Of a stretch of 64,000 nt of DNA, positions 60,540-64,000 are shown one piece after another. The notes under the pieces are model-generated. The model ran no database searches. It was not told the DNA's origin and saw only the letters and a list, made by a program, of their open reading frames with translations. The translations under genes and the position numbers were made by a program. Source of the DNA: Ignavibacteriales bacterium (GTDB lineage: Bacteria > Bacteroidota > Ignavibacteria > Ignavibacteriales > Ignavibacteriaceae); NCBI GenBank assembly GCA_003538625.1, contig DPRR01000025.1:106411-170410 (forward strand), written 5' to 3'. The number at the start of each line of letters is the position of its first letter. Within the stretch, counting starts at the first letter, position 1.

Positions 60540-60623
60540 TTTGGTGGTTTGGAGTTCCTGCCTACCGCAGGCAGGTTAGTGGCAGAAAGTCTTTTGCCAC
60601 TAAAGCACAAAGACACCAAATAA
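60540..60623. repeat. Inverted repeat with a nested 19-bp palindrome (copy 2)
   Basis: Outer arms TTTGGTG (60540-60546) and CACCAAA (60614-60620); inner arms AGTGGCA (60578-60584) and TGCCACT (60595-60601). A separate palindrome CCTGCC-TACCGCA-GGCAGG occupies 60557-60575. The copy at 53537 has the homologous flanks but lacks this palindrome. Confidence 0.85.
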
Positions 60624-60643
60624 CACAAAAAGGAATAAATGAT

Positions 60644-61222
60644 TTGAAAAAAATTTTATTAGCAACTACAAATAAAGGTAAGCTGCACGATGTTAAAGAA
60701 ATTCTGAAAGATATCGATGTAGAAATTTTATCCTTTCTGAACTTTAAAGATTATCCGGATGTTGAGGAAACAGGCTTAACATTTTTAGAAAATGCAGAAT
60801 TAAAAGTTAAAGCTGCTTTTGAAAAGTATAAAATTCCAAGTATTGGAGATGATTCAGGTTTGGAAGCCTTTCAGTTGAATGGCGAACCTGGAATTTATTC
60901 TGCAAGATATGCTGGTGAAGATGCTAATGATGAAAAAAATAATTTAAAGTTGATTAAAAAACTTTCTGAATATTCCGAACCTCACACGGGTAGATTTGTT
61001 TGTGCAGCGGTTTATTTTGATGGAAAGGAATTTAAATCGGCAGTTGGAGAAGTGAAAGGAAATATTATTAAATCTCCACGCGGTAAAAATGGATTTGGTT
61101 ATGATCCATTATTTATTCCAAATGGATACGATAAAACTATGGCAGAATTGAGTCATGAAGAAAAAAATAGAATCAGCCATAGGTTAAACGCGTTTAAGGA
61201 ACTCAAAAAGTATATAGCATAA
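60644..61222 (+). CDS. rdgB: Non-canonical purine NTP pyrophosphatase (RdgB/HAM1)
   Basis: RdgB removes ITP, dITP and XTP from nucleotide pools. The 192-residue protein has the family start ILLATTNKGKLHDVKEIL, GDDSGLEAFQLNGEPGIYSARY, and GFGYDPLFIPNGYDKTMAELS near the C-terminus. It starts at TTG with AAAGGA upstream. A lipoprotein gene starts directly at its stop. Confidence 0.96.
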   Translation: MKKILLATTNKGKLHDVKEILKDIDVEILSFLNFKDYPDVEETGLTFLENAELKVKAAFEKYKIPSIGDDSGLEAFQLNGEPGIYSARYAGEDANDEKNNLKLIKKLSEYSEPHTGRFVCAAVYFDGKEFKSAVGEVKGNIIKSPRGKNGFGYDPLFIPNGYDKTMAELSHEEKNRISHRLNAFKELKKYIA

Positions 61223-61987
61223 ATGAAAAAGATATTGTCCTTTTTAGTAATTATTTTGATTACGGTCATATTTCAATCATGTAAAGATAGCATCGTAGAA
61301 CCGCCATTGTTGTACCCGTCCGACAATTTTTTCCCGAATACAAATGGATCGCAGTATAGCTATTCAGTTCAAGTCAACGATAGTTCGGGTATAATCTTAG
61401 CAGGGTCACGATCTCAATATTTTAGCAGCCATATTCTTTTAGAAGGCACAACTTATCAAACTGAAAAGGATACTTTTACACTTGACCGTTCCAGTGAAAT
61501 TAATGAATCCTACTTTAGAAAAAGTGATTCCGGTGTGTTTTATTATGCAGATGCTTCGGGTTTATCATTTACCGTTCCGGATTCATTAAAAGAATATTTA
61601 AATGTGGACAAGGAATATCGAATACTTTTTACACCACTCTCAATTAATCAAACCTGGCCAGTATATAGAGTTGAATTTAATTATAACGGTTTTGGATTCT
61701 ATGTTATCAACTCATTTGCAAGTGTTATTTCAGAGGACACATTATCTCTGGATTTGAATTTGATAAATCAAAAACATCTTTCTCTGAAAATAAAATTTAA
61801 TTTAGAATTACGATTAAGTCCTACGAGTAAGCCAATCAGTTATGAAGCGTTTGGTTGGACAGTAAATAATATTGGTTTTGTTAAGTGGGCAGGGGATTCT
61901 GAACTGTTTAATTTTATATTTAATACTAATATTTTCCCGATGGAATCAAATGTTAAAATGGATCTTAATCATTATATCATCCCGTAG
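61223..61987 (+). CDS. Lipoprotein of unknown function
   Basis: The 254-residue protein has a lipoprotein signal with hydrophobic core and lipobox ending IFQSC (Cys at about residue 20). The mature part is beta-rich with repeated Ser/Asn-rich strands. I recognise no domain. It abuts rdgB and its stop is adjacent to the stop of the convergent ubiE. Confidence 0.78.
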   Translation: MKKILSFLVIILITVIFQSCKDSIVEPPLLYPSDNFFPNTNGSQYSYSVQVNDSSGIILAGSRSQYFSSHILLEGTTYQTEKDTFTLDRSSEINESYFRKSDSGVFYYADASGLSFTVPDSLKEYLNVDKEYRILFTPLSINQTWPVYRVEFNYNGFGFYVINSFASVISEDTLSLDLNLINQKHLSLKIKFNLELRLSPTSKPISYEAFGWTVNNIGFVKWAGDSELFNFIFNTNIFPMESNVKMDLNHYIIP

Positions 61988-62680
61988 TTACCTGACCGCA
62001 ATTAAAACCTGCACTGTTTGAAAAGTAAAATTATATTTTTTTATTTCTTTAAACCCTGAATTTGCCAATAACTTTTCAAGATTAACTTTCTCATCGAACT
62101 CTTCAACAGAATCCGGCAAGTAAGTATAAGCTGCTTTATCTCCGGAAATTATTCCGCCTAGAACAGGTAAAATGTTTTTGAAATAAAATCTATAAATGCT
62201 CTTAATAATTTTGTTGGAAGGCATTCTGAATTCGATGACAGTTGCTTTTCCATTTGGTTTTAAGATTCGATAAAAAGAATTAAATCCTTCCTGAATGTCA
62301 TAAAAATTTCTTACTCCAAATGCTACAGTGATGTTAGTAAATGATTCGTTTTTAAAAGGAATATTTTCAGCAACCATTTGCACAAGTTTTCCGTCAATCC
62401 ATTCTGATTTTTTATCAAACAACTTTAACATATTATGTGAAAAATCTGCACCGTAAATTTTTTGTACACGCATTTTCTTAGCCTGAATTGCAACATCACC
62501 TGTACCGCAGGCAACATCCAGTAAAATTGATTGTGAATTTAATCCAGTAAGCTTTAATGCTTTTTTCCTCCAGTAAAAATCCAAACCAAAGCTTAAAAAA
62601 TGATTTAGAAAATCATATCTGCCGGCAATGTTATCAAACATTAATTTTACTTGTTTCTTTTTCTCACTCATTTCAATCAA
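61988..62680 (-). CDS. ubiE: Demethylmenaquinone/2-methoxy-benzoquinol methyltransferase
   Basis: UbiE/MenG methylates demethylmenaquinone (or the ubiquinone precursor) to the final quinone. The 230-residue protein has FDNIAGRYDFLNHFLSFGLD, the motif I LLDVACGTGDVAIQA and NITVAFGVRNFYDIQEGF, which are UbiE signatures. Menaquinone is the likely product in this lineage. The frame begins at TTG 62680 overlapping the PAP2 stop; an ATG at 62671 gives 227 residues and is also possible. Confidence 0.94.
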   Translation of the reverse strand: MIEMSEKKKQVKLMFDNIAGRYDFLNHFLSFGLDFYWRKKALKLTGLNSQSILLDVACGTGDVAIQAKKMRVQKIYGADFSHNMLKLFDKKSEWIDGKLVQMVAENIPFKNESFTNITVAFGVRNFYDIQEGFNSFYRILKPNGKATVIEFRMPSNKIIKSIYRFYFKNILPVLGGIISGDKAAYTYLPDSVEEFDEKVNLEKLLANSGFKEIKKYNFTFQTVQVLIAVR

Positions 62681-63627
62681 TGCTTTTCATATTCAAAAAT
62701 CTCTTTACCAATTTTTCTTTGCCACCAATTAAAAAATATTTTTCCACTCCACAAAGAAAAGATCATAAATGCCAATCCGCCAATTAAATCAATTACATAA
62801 TGATACCATAGATATACTGTGGAAAATATTAATAGTGATCCGATCGGGATGAAGAAATATCTGCTGCGGCTTCTTAATCTTACAGAAAGATACATTACAA
62901 TTAAAGTTATCATCGTGTGTCCGCTTGGAAACACATCACGTTGAACAACTGCTGCAGGATTTAACGTACCGGAAGGAATTCCTTCGCCCGTATTTGTCAT
63001 CTCTCTTAAATAATTTGTAAAATGTAATCCTGGTAAAGCTTGATTGATTGTGCTGAAATCGTGCAAAGTAAATCTTGGACCGATGCCCGGTAAGGAAAAA
63101 TATCCAAGGTAAGAAAGAAAAAATCCATAGATGATAGAGAAAAGTGCAAAATCCAATGCAACAAACCGGTCTTTCTTTAACAATGATAAGCAAAGAATTA
63201 TAGGGAGTAGATAAAACATTCCATAAACTATTTGAAGAATCTCTGTTAAAAGGGGACTGGAAAATTGATGAAGAAAATGTGTTGGATCGGTGCCGAACAT
63301 CCATCTGTCAATTGCAATAAACCAATCGTCATAATCATAAACACGAATTGGTTTTACCATGAAGAACAATTGCCTGAATGTAAGCAAAATTATTGGAGCA
63401 ATGTACCAATAATGAATTATTCGCCAAACCTTTTGATCGTTCAAAGCTTCTAAATATGAAATACCAAATGCAATTGCAATTACAACAAGATTAATAAAAA
63501 TCCAGTTAACAGAATTTTCAATTTTACTCTGAAAAATAAGATGTAGTAAAATTAAAAAAATCGAAAAGCTGATTACCACAACATCAAAAGCTTTTAATTT
63601 TTTTATTAAGGATTTTATACTTTTCAT
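62677..63627 (-). CDS. PAP2 superfamily membrane phosphatase
   Basis: The protein has several membrane helices and the PAP2 motifs FPSGHTMIT and a later WYHYVIDLIGG with the catalytic His and Asp. Substrates include lipid phosphates such as undecaprenyl pyrophosphate or phosphatidate; none can be assigned. A TTG at 63630 precedes the ATG chosen at 63627. Coupled with ubiE through a TTGA-type overlap. Confidence 0.87.
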   Translation of the reverse strand: MKSIKSLIKKLKAFDVVVISFSIFLILLHLIFQSKIENSVNWIFINLVVIAIAFGISYLEALNDQKVWRIIHYWYIAPIILLTFRQLFFMVKPIRVYDYDDWFIAIDRWMFGTDPTHFLHQFSSPLLTEILQIVYGMFYLLPIILCLSLLKKDRFVALDFALFSIIYGFFLSYLGYFSLPGIGPRFTLHDFSTINQALPGLHFTNYLREMTNTGEGIPSGTLNPAAVVQRDVFPSGHTMITLIVMYLSVRLRSRSRYFFIPIGSLLIFSTVYLWYHYVIDLIGGLAFMIFSLWSGKIFFNWWQRKIGKEIFEYEKH

Positions 63628-63655
63628 CAATTAGTGTTAAATCTAAAAACCGGAT

Positions 63656-64000
63656 TTATTTTGTGCTGGTAAACTCAGCAAGTTTAATGAAGTCATCTAC
63701 CTTAAGCTGTTCTGCTCGTAAAGAAAGATCTATGCCACTTTCGCTAAAATTTACTTCGGCAAATATACCATTGCTAAGTGAATTTTTTAGTGTCTTTCGG
63801 CGATTTCCAAACGAAGATTTTACAATCGATTTGAATATTGAATTAAATTCGAAATTCTCTCTTTTTTCATTAAAAAAGATATGCACGACAGCTGAATCAA
63901 CATTTGGCTTTGGATAGAAAACGTTTCGAGATACTTTAAATGCTAATTTCGTGTTTCCAAAATACTCAAGTAAAACAGAAAGAATCCCGTAGTCCTTCGA
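63656..64000 (-). CDS. rsmA: 16S rRNA dimethyladenosine transferase, C-terminal part (5' end outside window)
   Basis: The minus-strand frame is open to the end of the window, so only the last 114 residues are visible. SKDYGILSVLLEYF, FYPKPNVDSAVVHIFF and FGNRRKTLKNSL are RsmA (KsgA) signature blocks. RsmA dimethylates two adjacent adenines near the 3' end of 16S rRNA. The short internal GTG at 63886 is not the start. Confidence 0.93.
   Translation of the reverse strand, partial: SKDYGILSVLLEYFGNTKLAFKVSRNVFYPKPNVDSAVVHIFFNEKRENFEFNSIFKSIVKSSFGNRRKTLKNSLSNGIFAEVNFSESGIDLSLRAEQLKVDDFIKLAEFTSTK

Noticed and set aside
51553..60623. Palindrome cluster as a CRISPR array
   Set aside because: The repeats are of several families, hundreds to thousands of bases apart and without spacers; no cas genes are present.

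Overview
The window is AT-rich and densely packed with genes on both strands. It most resembles a member of the Bacteroidota/Chlorobiota/Ignavibacteria (FCB) branch. Several start sites are preceded by the TAnnTTTG -7 promoter element typical of Bacteroidota. A subtilase ends in a type IX secretion style C-terminal domain, and a small DUF4834-like membrane protein is present. A menaquinone/ubiquinone C-methyltransferase and a very heme-rich c-type cytochrome point to a respiratory lifestyle. Unlike typical Bacteroidetes, many genes have good Shine-Dalgarno sequences, and about ten genes start with TTG, which fits a deeper Ignavibacteria-like lineage. This placement is inference from gene content; no rRNA is present.

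Layout. 1-3.3 kb: 3' part of a multiheme cytochrome (23 CXXCH visible) coupled to an outer-membrane barrel protein. 3.4-7.8 kb: a PHP-domain protein, then a redox cassette (glutaredoxin-like protein, GroES, atypical thioredoxin-fold protein, thioredoxin reductase) and two methyltransferases. 8.0 kb: a tRNA-Arg(CCG) whose T-loop is interrupted by a 22-nt double mini-hairpin. 8.3-12 kb: a TPR membrane protein, then efp-accB-accC-gcvH bounded by two strong terminators. 12-16.9 kb: guaA, a TPR protein, an LpoA-like periplasmic-binding lipoprotein-type protein and radC. 17.2-20.5 kb: a coiled-coil lipoprotein, a LysM protein, phoH, mazG and a RidA-family protein.

20.5-28.2 kb: a complete, tightly coupled tryptophan operon on the minus strand (trpE-G-D-C-F, a DAHP synthase, trpB-A). 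It is preceded by a leader peptide with three consecutive Trp codons, a terminator, a competing antiterminator and a Bacteroidota-type promoter, which together form a classic ribosome-mediated attenuator. 28.3-36 kb: a LytR_C protein, rsfS and argS; then on the minus strand surE, phzF-like, a VWA-like membrane protein and comF. 36-47.5 kb: a plus-strand run with pgeF/yfiH, an EamA transporter, folB-folK-deoxynucleoside kinase, a GT9 glycosyltransferase, Ppx/GppA, lepA-lepB, a subtilase and an O-methyltransferase.

47.5-64 kb: marR, yigZ, uvrA, an aldo/keto reductase, a TauE/SafE permease, a CocE-type hydrolase, DUF1028+TPR and DUF2911+TPR secreted proteins, a rhomboid protease, an AhpD-like protein coupled to an amidohydrolase, rdgB, a lipoprotein, ubiE/menG, a PAP2 phosphatase and the 3' part of rsmA. 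Between 51.5 and 60.7 kb, intergenic gaps hold seven palindromic repeats of at least four families. I saw none of these in the first 51 kb.

Most genes are housekeeping. The most unusual items are the interrupted tRNA-Arg, the trp attenuator, the GroES-containing redox cassette and the nested palindromic repeats. No CRISPR array, rRNA, insertion sequence or prophage was seen.
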